DNA of 64,000 nucleotides from Roseobacter weihaiensis (GTDB lineage Bacteria > Pseudomonadota > Alphaproteobacteria > Rhodobacterales > Rhodobacteraceae), in NCBI RefSeq assembly GCF_020622345.1, contig NZ_JACNMO010000012.1, positions 62,001 through 126,000 of the forward strand, read 5' to 3'. Under the pieces are notes generated by a model. It was not told the DNA's origin, searched no databases, and saw nothing but the letters and a program-made list of their open reading frames with translations. Shown piece by piece: positions 9,096 to 17,687 of the stretch (the first letter of the stretch is position 1; the number at the start of each line of letters is the position of its first letter). A program made the position numbers and the translations under genes.

Positions 9096-9881
9096 ATGCG
9101 CATTCTGATCACGAACGACGATGGTATCAACGCACCGGGTCTCAAGATCCTGCACGCGATTGCGACCGAACTTGCGGGCGATGCGGGCGAGGTCTGGACC
9201 GTGGCACCCGCGTTCGAGCAATCAGGCGTGGGGCATTGCATCAGCTACACACACCCCATGATGGTGGCGCAAATGGCAGAGCGCAGCTTTGCCGCCGAAG
9301 GCTCGCCCGCGGATTGTGTGCTGGCAGGTCTGCACGATGTGATGCAAGGCACGCCCCCCGATCTGGTGCTTTCCGGCGTGAACCGGGGCAACAACTCGGC
9401 CGAGAACACGCTTTACTCAGGCACCATCGGCGGGGCTATGGAAGCCGCCCTGCAAGGGCTGCCCGCCATTGCGCTCTCGCAATACTACGGGCCGAAAAAC
9501 GCCCGGACCGAAAACCCGTTTGAAGCCGCTGCCCGGCATGGCGTCGATGTCGTCCGCCGTATCCTCGCGCATACCCCGCAGGAAACAAGCGGCTACCGGC
9601 TTTTCTACAACGTCAATTTCCCGCCAGTGCCCGCCGCGGATGTGAACGGCATCCGGCTCGCCACCCAGGGCTTCCGCGAGGGCCTGGGCTTTTCGACAGA
9701 ACCGCATAATTCACCGTCAGGGCGCCGGTTCTTGTGGATCAAGGGCGGAGACCAGCACCGGCCCACCGCCGAAGGGTCGGATGCCCAACTTAATCTGCAA
9801 GGCTATATCTCTGTCACCCCGATGCGGGCCGATCTGACCGCGCATGACATGATGGCCCCGCTGGCGGGCATCAATACATGA
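9096..9881 (+). CDS. surE: 5'/3'-nucleotidase SurE
   Basis: A 261-residue metal-dependent phosphatase acting on nucleoside monophosphates and short polyphosphates, linked to stationary-phase survival. The N-terminal [13 protein letters not shown] supplies the metal-binding Asp pair, FEQSGVG the Ser, and SGVNRGNN the Asn of the active site. Its stop overlaps the pcm start (ATGA), reproducing the classical surE-pcm pair, which is followed by a LysM lipoprotein gene as in many proteobacteria. Confidence 0.96.
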   Translation: MRILITNDDGINAPGLKILHAIATELAGDAGEVWTVAPAFEQSGVGHCISYTHPMMVAQMAERSFAAEGSPADCVLAGLHDVMQGTPPDLVLSGVNRGNNSAENTLYSGTIGGAMEAALQGLPAIALSQYYGPKNARTENPFEAAARHGVDVVRRILAHTPQETSGYRLFYNVNFPPVPAADVNGIRLATQGFREGLGFSTEPHNSPSGRRFLWIKGGDQHRPTAEGSDAQLNLQGYISVTPMRADLTAHDMMAPLAGINT

Positions 9882-10531
9882 CCGAAGACACCACCGAGGC
9901 GGAACGCAAGATGCAGTTCCTCTACGCGTTGCGCTCCAAGGGGGTGACGGACAAGCGCGTGCTCTCGGCCATGGAAACCATCGACCGCGGCCCGTTTATC
10001 CGCGGCATCTTTGCAGGGCGCGCCTATGAGGACATGCCGCTGCCGATTGCCTGTGGCCAGACCATCAGCCAGCCCTCTGTTGTCGGGCTGATGACCCAGG
10101 CGCTGGCGCTGACCCCGCGCGACAAGGTGCTGGAGGTGGGGACCGGTTCCGGCTACCAGGCCGCGATCCTCAGCCGGCTTGCGCGCCGTGTCTACACCGT
10201 GGACCGTCACAGTCGTCTGGTGCGCGAAGCCCGCGCACTCTTTGACGAGATGAACCTCACAAATATCACCGCGATCACCGCCGATGGCAGCTACGGGCTG
10301 CCCGATCAGGCCCCCTTTGACCGCATCCTGGTCACCGCCGCCGCCGAAGACCCGCCCAGCACGCTGATGGATCAGCTCAAAACAGGCGGTATCATGGTCA
10401 TTCCGGTGGGCCAATCAGACGCTGTTCAGCATCTTATCGTGGTCCGAAAGACCGAAAACGGGCTCGAATACGATGAATTAAGGCAGGTTCGCTTCGTTCC
10501 GCTGCTCGAAGGCTTGGGTAACGACGCATAA
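9878..10531 (+). CDS. pcm: Protein-L-isoaspartate O-methyltransferase
   Basis: A 217-residue S-adenosylmethionine-dependent enzyme that starts repair of isoaspartyl residues in aged proteins. The SAM-binding motif [13 protein letters not shown] lies near residue 84, and the family signature [15 protein letters not shown] precedes it. The start overlaps surE by 4 nt. Length and motifs are normal. Confidence 0.95.
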   Translation: MTEDTTEAERKMQFLYALRSKGVTDKRVLSAMETIDRGPFIRGIFAGRAYEDMPLPIACGQTISQPSVVGLMTQALALTPRDKVLEVGTGSGYQAAILSRLARRVYTVDRHSRLVREARALFDEMNLTNITAITADGSYGLPDQAPFDRILVTAAAEDPPSTLMDQLKTGGIMVIPVGQSDAVQHLIVVRKTENGLEYDELRQVRFVPLLEGLGNDA

Positions 10532-10603
10532 CCTGCTATGTTGCATCCCTATAAGCGCCGGTCAACCGGTGCAGGCTCACAGAGCAACGTTGAGGACATG
10601 CAG

Positions 10604-11812
10604 ATGACGGTTTTCCCTTCCCGCCGGCGGGCGCGCTTTTTTCTTTTGACGGCCAGCGTTTTGACACTTGTTTCGGCCTGTTCGCAGGGCTTTGATTATG
10701 ACCTGCGCGGCCTTGGGGGTGGGTTCTCGACCAGCGACGCCGCACTGCAAGCCGTAACCGAACAACGACCGCAGCCTGATGATCGCGGCGTGATTTCTTA
10801 TCCGAACTATCAGGTTGCTGTTGCGGAACGCGGCGACACGATCCAAACCGTCGCAAGCCGGCTGGGCGTTGACGCCCCGACCCTCGCCCGCTTCAACGGC
10901 ATAGAGGAAGGTGTCTCGCTGCGCAGGGGCGAGATCATCGCCCTGCCCGCCCGTGTCGCCGAACCGTCGTCAGCCACCGGCGCGGTCAGCACAGGACCTA
11001 TTCGTCCGGGCGGCGTGGACATCGGGGCGATTGCCGGAAATGCCATCGACCGCTCGCAAGACAGCACTGGCAATGATGTGCAGGTTGCGGCCCTGCCCCC
11101 GTCCGAAGCGCCAGCTGCTGCTGCCCCGAGCGGTCAGGAACCCGTGCGGCACAAGGTGGAGCGCGGAGAGACCGCCTTTACGATTTCGCGGCTTTACAAC
11201 GTGCCTGTAAAGTCACTGGCCGAGTGGAACGGGCTGGGGTCCGATTTCGCGATCCGCGAAGGTCAGTTTCTGTTGATCCCGGTCGCCAAGCAGGCAGCGC
11301 CCGCGCCGGCGACCGAGGATGTCACCCGACCGGGCACCGGATCCCCAACCCCGACGCCGCCTAGCGCCGCGACCCCTCTGCCACCGGCCCAGACACCTGT
11401 TGCGCAGACTAACCCCGCCCCTGCGGTGGATGTGGGCGAGCGCACGGCCGCGTCAGCGGATGTCGCCCGGATGCTCTTTCCCGTCACCGGCTCGATTATC
11501 CGTGAATATGCAAAGGGCCGAAATGAGGGAATCAACATCAAAGCCGCTCCCGGCACAGATGTTCAGGCCGCCGATGCGGGAACGGTGGCCGCGATCACCA
11601 AAAGTGCTGATGGCGTGCCCATCATCGTGATCCGTCACGAACCACAGTTGCTGACGGTCTATGCCAATGTCACCGATGTGAACGTGGAAAAAGGCAGCCG
11701 CGTCACGCGCGGCCAACCGATTGCCAAGCTGCGGGAGGGGGATGACGCCTATGTGCATTTCGAGGTGCGGCAGGGCTTCGACAGCGTAGATCCGATGCCG
11801 TATCTGCGCTAG
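10604..11812 (+). CDS. nlpD: LysM / degenerate M23 (LytM) lipoprotein, NlpD-like
   Basis: A 402-residue lipoprotein with lipobox VSAC (Cys26), two LysM peptidoglycan-binding repeats (about 70-115 and 182-227), a Pro/Ala-rich linker, and a C-terminal M23/LytM domain (about 290-400). The zinc ligands of active M23 peptidases are lost: the first motif reads RNEGINIKA instead of HxGxD, and the third reads YVHFEVR with YANV in place of YxHL. As in E. coli NlpD and EnvC, it probably activates a division amidase rather than cutting cell wall itself. The start at 10604 has GAGGA 7 nt upstream; the frame is open from 10538. Confidence 0.85.
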   Translation: MTVFPSRRRARFFLLTASVLTLVSACSQGFDYDLRGLGGGFSTSDAALQAVTEQRPQPDDRGVISYPNYQVAVAERGDTIQTVASRLGVDAPTLARFNGIEEGVSLRRGEIIALPARVAEPSSATGAVSTGPIRPGGVDIGAIAGNAIDRSQDSTGNDVQVAALPPSEAPAAAAPSGQEPVRHKVERGETAFTISRLYNVPVKSLAEWNGLGSDFAIREGQFLLIPVAKQAAPAPATEDVTRPGTGSPTPTPPSAATPLPPAQTPVAQTNPAPAVDVGERTAASADVARMLFPVTGSIIREYAKGRNEGINIKAAPGTDVQAADAGTVAAITKSADGVPIIVIRHEPQLLTVYANVTDVNVEKGSRVTRGQPIAKLREGDDAYVHFEVRQGFDSVDPMPYLR

Positions 11813-12185
11813 CCCAGCCGGTAGTGTCCGAAAGGCGCTAATTTTCCTTAAAGTTTTCCGATCCATGCCTTGATTGAGCGCGTATCGGCTACGGTCGCGC
11901 CGTGTTCCCGGGCTAGAAACAGTCGAATGGGATCGTTTCGCTTGGAAAACGCTGATGCCGTTTTTTTGCAAAGACAGGGGGGTGACGCTCATCCCCGGTT
12001 GCTCAGGGCACCTTGCGGGGGCATTGTGATGATCCACCCCTACCCCGAAAGGAAACCCGCGATTTGTGCTATTTTCAGCCTTGGGACCAAGCGATTGGGA
12101 GTTTGCAAAGAACTGAGTATTTCTTTGCAAACCCGTGAGGCGCTCCGGGGTGGATCGAGACGCGTGGTGCGGTTTGTCCGACCGG
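11813..12185. other. Convergent intergenic region with TTTGCAAA sites
   Basis: This 373-nt gap separates the convergent nlpD-like gene (+) and DUF815 gene (-). No convincing gene is seen on either strand. It is more AT-rich than its surroundings in two patches, both holding the 8-nt palindrome TTTGCAAA (11965-11972, 12102-12109 and 12124-12131). No T-tract follows the larger hairpin, so a plain terminator is not supported. Confidence 0.5.
12101..12132. promoter_or_regulatory. Perfect 12-bp inverted repeat containing two TTTGCAAA motifs
   Basis: Arms GTTTGCAAAGAA (12101-12112) and TTCTTTGCAAAC (12121-12132) are exact reverse complements around the 8-nt spacer CTGAGTAT. Each arm contains TTTGCAAA, the half-site described for ScfR/PccR-type (short-chain fatty acyl-CoA) regulators of Rhodobacter, there arranged as TTTGCAAA-N4-TTTGCAAA. 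Here the spacing is 14, not 4. The match to that family is inference, and no target gene reads away from the site. Confidence 0.4.
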
Positions 12186-13031
12186 TCAACCGGCAAGGGC
12201 CACGCCCCGACGCCCCGCCAAATCTGTGAAGTACTGCCAGGCGACACGACCGGATCGAGACCCCCGCGTGGCCTGCCACTCAATGGCTTCGCTGCGCAAG
12301 ACCTCCTCCTCTATCTCGACACCATAGGCATCACAGTAGCCGCGGATCATCAACAGGTATTGGTCCTGATCGCAGGCATGAAACCCAAGCCACAGCCCGA
12401 ACCGATCCGACAGAGAAACCTTCTCTTCCACCGCCTCCGAGGGATTGATGGCCGATCCGCGTTCGTTTTCGATCATATCCCGCGGCATCAGGTGCCGCCG
12501 GTTGGACGTGGCGTAAAGCACAACATTATCCGGACGTCCTTCAATCCCGCCGTCCAGGACGGCTTTGAGGCTTTTGTAATGCGCATCATCATGGCCAAAA
12601 GACAGATCATCGCAGAACAGAATGAACCGGTAGGGCGCATGCCGCAGAAGATTGAGAAGGCGCCCGACGGACGGGAGGTCTTCGCGCTGCAGTTCCACCA
12701 GGCGCAAAACCTCATGTGACGCATGAATTTTCCCATGAATCGCTTTGACAAGACTTGATTTTCCCATCCCGCGCGCACCCCAGAGAAGGGCGTTATTGGC
12801 GGGCAGGCCCTTGGCGAACTGCACGGTATTGGCCAGCAAGGTATCGCGGGACCGATCCACACCAACCAAAAGCGTCAGCTCGATCCGGGACACCTCCCCG
12901 ACAGGTTCCAGGCGATCAGGATCGGTATGCCAGACAAAGGCGGCAGCGCGGGAAAAATCCGGATCGGCCAGCGGGGCGGGCGCGATCCGTTCAAGCGCCG
13001 CCGCGATCCGATCCATCGGATCGTCAATCAC
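12186..13031 (-). CDS. DUF815 family AAA-type ATP-binding protein
   Basis: A 281-residue P-loop ATPase of the DUF815 family. Walker A is GARGMGKSS, and the Walker B-like [10 protein letters not shown] is followed by a sensor-like [11 protein letters not shown]. Family members are widespread and uncharacterised. It starts with GTG at 13031, overlapping the tatC stop (GTGA), so it is translated with the Tat genes; an in-frame ATG lies five codons downstream. The conserved placement next to tatC is suggestive but no functional link is shown. Confidence 0.85.
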   Translation of the reverse strand: MIDDPMDRIAAALERIAPAPLADPDFSRAAAFVWHTDPDRLEPVGEVSRIELTLLVGVDRSRDTLLANTVQFAKGLPANNALLWGARGMGKSSLVKAIHGKIHASHEVLRLVELQREDLPSVGRLLNLLRHAPYRFILFCDDLSFGHDDAHYKSLKAVLDGGIEGRPDNVVLYATSNRRHLMPRDMIENERGSAINPSEAVEEKVSLSDRFGLWLGFHACDQDQYLLMIRGYCDAYGVEIEEEVLRSEAIEWQATRGSRSGRVAWQYFTDLAGRRGVALAG

Positions 13032-13876
13032 GGCAGTTCATCCTCATCGTCATAATAGCCTTCGGCGCGCAGTTTGGCTTCACGCTTGGTCTCGACCCGG
13101 CGCACCAGAAAGATCGAGACTTCATAAAGGCCATAGACCACCACGAACAGGATGCCTTGCGTGATGACATCCGGGGGCGTGACCAGCGCGGCCAGCACCA
13201 GAATGGCGACAACGGCATATTTGCGCACATTGCCCAGCCCTTCGGAACTGACCAGACCGGCCTTGCCCATCAGCGTCAGCAGCACCGGCAACTGGAAACA
13301 CATGCCAAAAGCCACGATAAACTTGATCGTCAGGTTCAGATATTCCTGCGCAGATCCCTGAAAGACAACGCTCAACCCCGGAGAGGTGGCCGGATCACCG
13401 GGAACCGCCTCGCCTTCCGCACCGAACTGCTGGAACCCGAGGAAGAAGTCATAGGCCAGCGGGGTCACCACGTAAAAGGCGAAGGACGCCCCCAGCACGA
13501 ACATCACAGGCGAGGAAATCAGAAAGGGCAGAAACGCGCCTTTTTCGTTCTTGTAGAGACCGGGCGCCACAAACCGCCACATCTGATGCGCAATCACCGG
13601 AAAAGACAACATGAGGCCGCCCAGCAGCGACACTTTGATCGCGACAAAAAAGCCTTCCTGCGGGCTGATGAAGATCAGGTCACAATCCTGCCCGCGCTCC
13701 CCCAGGACCTGACAGAGCGGATCTGTCAGGAAGTTGAAGATCGGGGTCGCGACCGTAAAACAGATGATCATGCCGATGAGAAAGGCGATGACGGACCGAA
13801 TGAGACGTGTGCGCAATTCCGCCAGATGCTCGATCAGCGGGGCGGCAGTTTCGTCCATGTCGTCGGATGCACTCAT
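13028..13876 (-). CDS. tatC: Sec-independent protein translocase TatC
   Basis: A 282-residue six-helix inner-membrane protein that recognises twin-arginine signal peptides. The conserved N-terminal [14 protein letters not shown] is present at about residues 18-31, along with the [20 protein letters not shown] helix and the following [15 protein letters not shown] loop typical of TatC. It overlaps tatB by 4 nt upstream and the DUF815 gene downstream. An Ala/Gly/Ser loop with [12 protein letters not shown] is inserted in the middle, which is usual in Rhodobacterales. Confidence 0.95.
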   Translation of the reverse strand: MSASDDMDETAAPLIEHLAELRTRLIRSVIAFLIGMIICFTVATPIFNFLTDPLCQVLGERGQDCDLIFISPQEGFFVAIKVSLLGGLMLSFPVIAHQMWRFVAPGLYKNEKGAFLPFLISSPVMFVLGASFAFYVVTPLAYDFFLGFQQFGAEGEAVPGDPATSPGLSVVFQGSAQEYLNLTIKFIVAFGMCFQLPVLLTLMGKAGLVSSEGLGNVRKYAVVAILVLAALVTPPDVITQGILFVVVYGLYEVSIFLVRRVETKREAKLRAEGYYDDEDELP

Positions 13877-14328
13877 GTGTCACTCTTTTCGGGGGGCGTC
13901 ACCTGCGCCTCAAGCTCGGCGGCACGCGCCTGCGCCTCCTGAGCCTCTTTCAGCTTGCGATCTGCCGCAGCACGGGCTGTGGCCGCTTGTATCTTTTTGG
14001 TTTTTTCGGCGCGATCCGCTTTTTCAGCCGCCAGCTTACCGGTTTCGCTCTCGGGATCGAGATTGCCAAGATCCTTTGCCGCGGATTTCACGCCATCCAG
14101 GGCGGAGCTGACCGGGTTTGTCGCCGCCTGAAGCCCTTTGGCCACATCGCTCACGCCGCTGTCCTTGGCCGCGTCATTCATCGCACGGCTGAACTCGCGC
14201 GCCATGCCCTTGGCCTTGCCGACGAACTGTCCCAGCGTGCGGAACATCACCGGCAGGTCCTTGGGGCCGATCACAATCAGCGCGACAATGCCGATCACCA
14301 GCATCTCTGTCCAGCCAAGGTCGAACAT
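13873..14328 (-). CDS. tatB: Sec-independent protein translocase TatB
   Basis: A 151-residue Tat subunit with one N-terminal helix ([20 protein letters not shown]), the [14 protein letters not shown] amphipathic segment characteristic of TatB, and a long charged, coiled tail rich in Ala, Lys and Glu. TatB bridges signal-peptide binding by TatC to TatA assembly. It starts 3 nt after the tatA stop and overlaps tatC. Confidence 0.93.
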   Translation of the reverse strand: MFDLGWTEMLVIGIVALIVIGPKDLPVMFRTLGQFVGKAKGMAREFSRAMNDAAKDSGVSDVAKGLQAATNPVSSALDGVKSAAKDLGNLDPESETGKLAAEKADRAEKTKKIQAATARAAADRKLKEAQEAQARAAELEAQVTPPEKSDT

Positions 14329-14331
14329 GGA

Positions 14332-14574
14332 TCAGACCTTGTCTTTTTCAGCCTTGAGATCGGTGGCGGCATCCTGCGTTGTGGGCGTCACGTCCTTTGC
14401 GTCTTCGGCGCCGGCCTTGGTGATTTCGTCCTGACCTTCGTTAATGCCCTTTTTGAACGAAGTGATGCCCTTGCCCACCTCGCCCATCAGGCTGGAGATT
14501 TTACCGCGCCCAAAAAGCACGAGCACAACAACAGCGATCAGCAGAAGGCCGGGCAGGCCGATATTATTCAACAT
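14332..14574 (-). CDS. tatA: Sec-independent protein translocase TatA
   Basis: An 80-residue pore-forming Tat subunit: a short N-terminal membrane helix ([17 protein letters not shown]), then an amphipathic helix ([20 protein letters not shown]) with the conserved Phe/Lys face, then an acidic tail. The ATG at 14574 is chosen because the helix follows at once; the frame remains open upstream without a signal. It is first in the tatABC-DUF815 unit. The fasciclin lipoprotein at 51684 has an RR-type signal that might use this pathway. Confidence 0.93.
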   Translation of the reverse strand: MLNNIGLPGLLLIAVVVLVLFGRGKISSLMGEVGKGITSFKKGINEGQDEITKAGAEDAKDVTPTTQDAATDLKAEKDKV

Positions 14575-14717
14575 GGAGAATCTCCCACAGGTATCGCCCC
14601 ATAGATGCGGGGCCGTCGCAGCCTGTTTAGCAAAGCTGCGCGCGTGCAGAACCCGGAAACACCGGCAATGCCCCCCGTGGTGCCATAAAAACACCCGGAA
14701 TTGGGTCTCGCAAAACT

Positions 14718-14741
14718 CAACTGACAGGTTTATGTCAGTTG
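14718..14741. promoter_or_regulatory. 9-bp palindromic operator upstream of the ABM-WYL operon
   Basis: Arms CAACTGACA (14718-14726) and TGTCAGTTG (14733-14741) are exact reverse complements separated by GGTTTA. A further TGTCA half-site follows at 14748-14752. The site ends 45 nt before the ATG of the ABM-like gene, whose operon encodes a YafY/WYL regulator. Palindromes of the form TGACA-N-TGTCA are typical for such regulators, so autoregulation is likely, but binding is inferred. Confidence 0.65.
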
Positions 14742-14786
14742 TACCCTGTCAAAAGTGCAGCATACGCACAGATGAAAGGACAGATC

Positions 14787-15158
14787 ATGCGCTTTACCCT
14801 CTTTAACGGCCTGCCTCTCGCTCATGCCGCACCGGATACCGGCGGCGGCACAGCCCCCCGAGCGGTGGCAGAAATCGTCACCTTCCGGCTCATCCCGGGG
14901 GCCGACCCTGCCCGCTTTGCTGAGGCAGCAGAAGGGATGACACCGTTCCTGGACCGCACGGGCGCCGTGCTGTCCCGCAGCCTGAGCGTCGATGACGTCG
15001 GCCTCTGGACCGACTATATCACATGGACCTCCCTGCCCGCGGCCCAGGAGGCTGCGGCGATCCTCGCACAGCAGGCTGAGGCTGCACCCTTTCTGGCCAT
15101 GATCGATGGCGGCACCGTCAACCTGCGCCACGCGCCGATCTATTTTTCGATGCCATAA
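14787..15158 (+). CDS. Small ABM-like (dimeric alpha-beta barrel) protein
   Basis: A 123-residue protein. From about residue 31 the pattern AEIVTFRLIPGADPARFAEA, later DYITWTSLPAAQEAAAIL, fits a ferredoxin-like antibiotic biosynthesis monooxygenase/NIPSNAP-type barrel, but no catalytic residue can be assigned. An AAAGGA site lies 6 nt before the ATG at 14787; in-frame starts further up are less likely. It is 8 nt from the WYL regulator gene, which probably controls it through the upstream operator. The function is unknown. Confidence 0.7.
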   Translation: MRFTLFNGLPLAHAAPDTGGGTAPRAVAEIVTFRLIPGADPARFAEAAEGMTPFLDRTGAVLSRSLSVDDVGLWTDYITWTSLPAAQEAAAILAQQAEAAPFLAMIDGGTVNLRHAPIYFSMP

Positions 15159-15166
15159 GGAGTAGC

Positions 15167-15832
15167 ATGCGCCGCACCGACCGGCTTTTTGACATCATCC
15201 AGATCCTGCGCGACGGCAAATTGCACCGCGCGCAGGATATTGCGGCGCGTCTTGAGGTCTCGGTGCGGACGATCTACCGCGATATGGACACGCTTGTGGC
15301 TTCTGGCGTGCCGGTGCAGGGTGAACGCGGCGTTGGCTACATGATTACCGAAGCCATCACCCTGCCCCCCCTGACCCTGACGGTGGAGGAGCTGGAGGCA
15401 CTCAACCTTGGCATGGCGATTGTCGGCGAGGCGGCGGACCCGAATTTGAAGGCCGCCGCCCTCAGCCTGGCCGACAAGGTGGATGCGGTCCTGCCCACCC
15501 AGACCATCGCGGAGGCTGACGCGTGGAAATTCGCGGTCTACCCCTTTGCCGATGCGGCCCGCGGATTTGCCCATATGCCGACCCTGCGCGCGGCCATCCG
15601 GGCCCGACAAAAACTGCGACTGACCTATACGTCAAAGGACGGCCGCGTCACGACACGTGTGGTCCGCCCGCTGCATATGGAATACTGGGGCCGGGTCTGG
15701 ACGCTGACATCCTGGTGCGAGCTCAGGCGCGACCACCGTGTCTTTCGGGTCGATCTGATCCAGAGCGCAGAGGCGTTGGCAGAGCTTTTCGTGGATGAGC
15801 CGGGTAAGACATTGGCCGATTACAGCCCCTGA
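15167..15832 (+). CDS. YafY-type HTH/WYL transcriptional regulator
   Basis: A 221-residue DNA-binding protein. It has an N-terminal HTH_11 helix-turn-helix (RTDRLFDIIQILRDGK, then AQDIAARLEVSVRTIYRDMD) and a C-terminal WYL-type ligand-binding domain with VVRPLHMEYWGRVWTLTSWC, where WYL is replaced by WTLTSW as in the YafY subfamily. It follows the ABM-like gene by 8 nt. The palindrome at 14718-14741 is a good candidate for its own binding site. The ligand is unknown. Confidence 0.87.
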   Translation: MRRTDRLFDIIQILRDGKLHRAQDIAARLEVSVRTIYRDMDTLVASGVPVQGERGVGYMITEAITLPPLTLTVEELEALNLGMAIVGEAADPNLKAAALSLADKVDAVLPTQTIAEADAWKFAVYPFADAARGFAHMPTLRAAIRARQKLRLTYTSKDGRVTTRVVRPLHMEYWGRVWTLTSWCELRRDHRVFRVDLIQSAEALAELFVDEPGKTLADYSP

Positions 15833-15835
15833 CCG

Positions 15836-16195
15836 CTAGCCCTTCAGGCGCCATCCGGTCTGGGGCGGCAGAAACGCCTCTACACTGGCCTGCGCGATCA
15901 CGATCGGATCACCTGCAACCGTTTCAACATCGAGCCCGCCCTGGACCACATGCACCTCGGCCCGGCCCCGCGGCAGGGTTGCCGCCAGTACTTCCGTGTC
16001 GACCGCCTCGGGCTTCTGCACACCGACCGTCACCTTGACCCGCATAACGTCATGGCTGAGCCCCACCGCGCCGAAAAGCGGCAAGGAGGAATGGCGAAAG
16101 GCATCCTTGATCGCGCGGCGCGCGGCTTTGGTATAATCCTGCCCGTGCAGGTCGTTGCCCATGCCCATCTCGATGATAACGCGCTGTTCAGCCAT
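15836..16195 (-). CDS. Lin0512 family protein (second copy)
   Basis: A 119-residue protein of the Lin0512 family, a conserved group of unknown function. Family features are the GMGNDLHGQDYTKAARRAIKDA segment, VGVQKPEAVD, and GGLDV near the C-terminus. It is paralogous to the gene just upstream (GMGTSLRRGDYTQAA, VGVQRPEAVD), suggesting a heteromeric pair. The start ATG at 16195 would overlap the stop of an unshifted first copy. It is the last gene of the symporter-ABC-Lin0512 unit. Confidence 0.8.
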   Translation of the reverse strand: MAEQRVIIEMGMGNDLHGQDYTKAARRAIKDAFRHSSLPLFGAVGLSHDVMRVKVTVGVQKPEAVDTEVLAATLPRGRAEVHVVQGGLDVETVAGDPIVIAQASVEAFLPPQTGWRLKG

Positions 16196-16222
16196 CGGCC
16201 CGCTCCATATCGAACCCGACCG

Positions 16223-16537
16223 TCAGAGCCACATTCGCCATGATGGTTGGGTTGCCACTGCCCTCGGGTGCGGCACGTCAAGGCCCCCTGCGTGCAGCCG
16301 CACCTCGGCCTGGCCATAGGGAAAAACCTTGAGCACCTCGGCCACATCCACAGCCTCCGGGCGCTGCACGCCGACATCGACGATGATTTTCATGTCGGTT
16401 TTCTCAAACCCGAAGAGTTCCGCCAGATTGATGGAGTTGTGCCAGAGCGCGTCTTTCACCCCCCGCACCGCCGCCTGCGTGTAGTCGCCGCGCCGCAGCG
16501 AGGTTCCCATGCCAAATTCCACAAGAAGCTTTTGCAT
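16223..16537 (-). CDS. Lin0512 family protein, C-terminus frameshifted
   Basis: A 104-residue product as read, with the family N-terminus (LLVEFGMGTSLRRGDYTQAA) and VGVQRPEAVD intact. After GGLDVPHP the frame goes astray. One missing base in the CCC run (plus-strand GGG at 16266-16268) would restore EGSGNPTIMANVALTVGF and end at 16188-16190, giving about 116 residues. The restored tail aligns with the second copy. Either a real one-base deletion or a sequencing error. It begins 2 nt after the ABC ATPase gene ends. Confidence 0.75.
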   Translation of the reverse strand: MQKLLVEFGMGTSLRRGDYTQAAVRGVKDALWHNSINLAELFGFEKTDMKIIVDVGVQRPEAVDVAEVLKVFPYGQAEVRLHAGGLDVPHPRAVATQPSWRMWL

Positions 16538-16539
16538 GT

Positions 16540-17643
16540 TTATCCTCTTTTTCCGCGGTCTGCGGCTGGAAAAACGAAACACCGGTCCCGCCGGATGGTC
16601 AACCACATCACCGTGCCCGGCTGCGGCAGAAAGACATTCGGAACCGTCGTTTTCAGGATCGAACCGTCATAATCCATACGAAACTCGACCAGGCTTTCAT
16701 TGCCCATGAAACGCGCGCGGTCCACGACAGCGCGGGCCGGTGTGCCGTCGGTTGCGGTGGGTTTCGGCCCCTGTCCCGCCCGGTCAAAATCGATGCGCAG
16801 ATGCTGCGGACGAAACACGATGTCGACGTCTGTCCCATCGGGCACACCAGGGGCCAGAAACTGGCCAAAAGGCGTTTGGGCCAAAGCACCGGTGACCTGT
16901 GCCTGCAGCACATTCGCATCCGAGAAAAACAACACGGCCGCCCGGTCGACAGGTCGGGTATAGACGTTATAGGGCGCGCCCTGCTGCACGATCCGGCCGT
17001 CGCGCATCAGGGCGATCTCATCGGCCATGCGCATCGCCTCATCCGGCTCATGGGTCACCAGCAGTACCGCCGTGTCCTGCTCCTTGAGAATGGTCAGCGT
17101 GTCATCGCGGATGCCGTCGCGCAGCCGGTTGTCGAGCCCCGAGAAGGGCTCGTCCATGAGCATGATCTTGGGTTTGGGGGCAAGGGCGCGCGCGAGGGCC
17201 ACCCGTTGTTGCTCGCCCCCCGACAACTGGTGGGGGTAGCCATCGATGAACTGCTTGAGGTCGACACGCTCCAGCAGTTCTGCAACGCGGTGACGCTTTT
17301 CGGCCCTGGTCCCTGTTTTCAGGCCAAAGGCCACGTTATCAGCCACACTCAGGTGCGGAAAAAGCGCAAAATCCTGAAACATCAGCCCGATCTCGCGCCG
17401 TTCCGGCGGGACGCGGAAGACCGTGTCGCAGATCAGATTGCCATCGACATAGATCTCGCCGCTGTCCTGCATCTCGACCCCGGCAATCATGCGCAGGGTG
17501 GTGGATTTGCCGCAGCCCGAAGGCCCCAAGAGACAGGTGACCTGCCCCGGCTGGATGCGGAGCGAGACATCATCCACCACGGCGCGCCCCTCAAAGGCCC
17601 GGCGCAGGTTCCTGATTTCCAGCCGAGGGGTGTCGGTGCTCAC
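16540..17643 (-). CDS. ABC transporter ATP-binding protein (FbpC/PotA-like)
   Basis: A 367-residue importer-type ATPase. Walker A is GPSGCGKST, the signature is LSGGEQQR, Walker B is IMLMDEPFSGLD, and a C-terminal TOBE-like domain starts at about residue 250. It resembles the iron/polyamine-type subunits, but no permease or binding protein is encoded within several kb. It starts with GTG at 17643, 6 nt after a GGAGAG site. Flanked by a sodium:solute symporter upstream and Lin0512 genes downstream in one unit; the partner and substrate are unknown. Confidence 0.85.
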   Translation of the reverse strand: MSTDTPRLEIRNLRRAFEGRAVVDDVSLRIQPGQVTCLLGPSGCGKSTTLRMIAGVEMQDSGEIYVDGNLICDTVFRVPPERREIGLMFQDFALFPHLSVADNVAFGLKTGTRAEKRHRVAELLERVDLKQFIDGYPHQLSGGEQQRVALARALAPKPKIMLMDEPFSGLDNRLRDGIRDDTLTILKEQDTAVLLVTHEPDEAMRMADEIALMRDGRIVQQGAPYNVYTRPVDRAAVLFFSDANVLQAQVTGALAQTPFGQFLAPGVPDGTDVDIVFRPQHLRIDFDRAGQGPKPTATDGTPARAVVDRARFMGNESLVEFRMDYDGSILKTTVPNVFLPQPGTVMWLTIRRDRCFVFPAADRGKRG

Positions 17644-17687
17644 GAGGCTCTCCGGAATTCTGACAGAATTACTCGGATGAGCAGCTA

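Noticed and set aside
10604-11812. Annotation as an active M23 peptidase.
   Set aside because: The zinc-binding residues are substituted, so catalysis is not supported.
12755-13942. Long open frame on the plus strand opposite tatC and the DUF815 gene.
   Set aside because: Shadow of GC-rich coding DNA on the other strand; composition is Arg/His/Gln-rich without domains.
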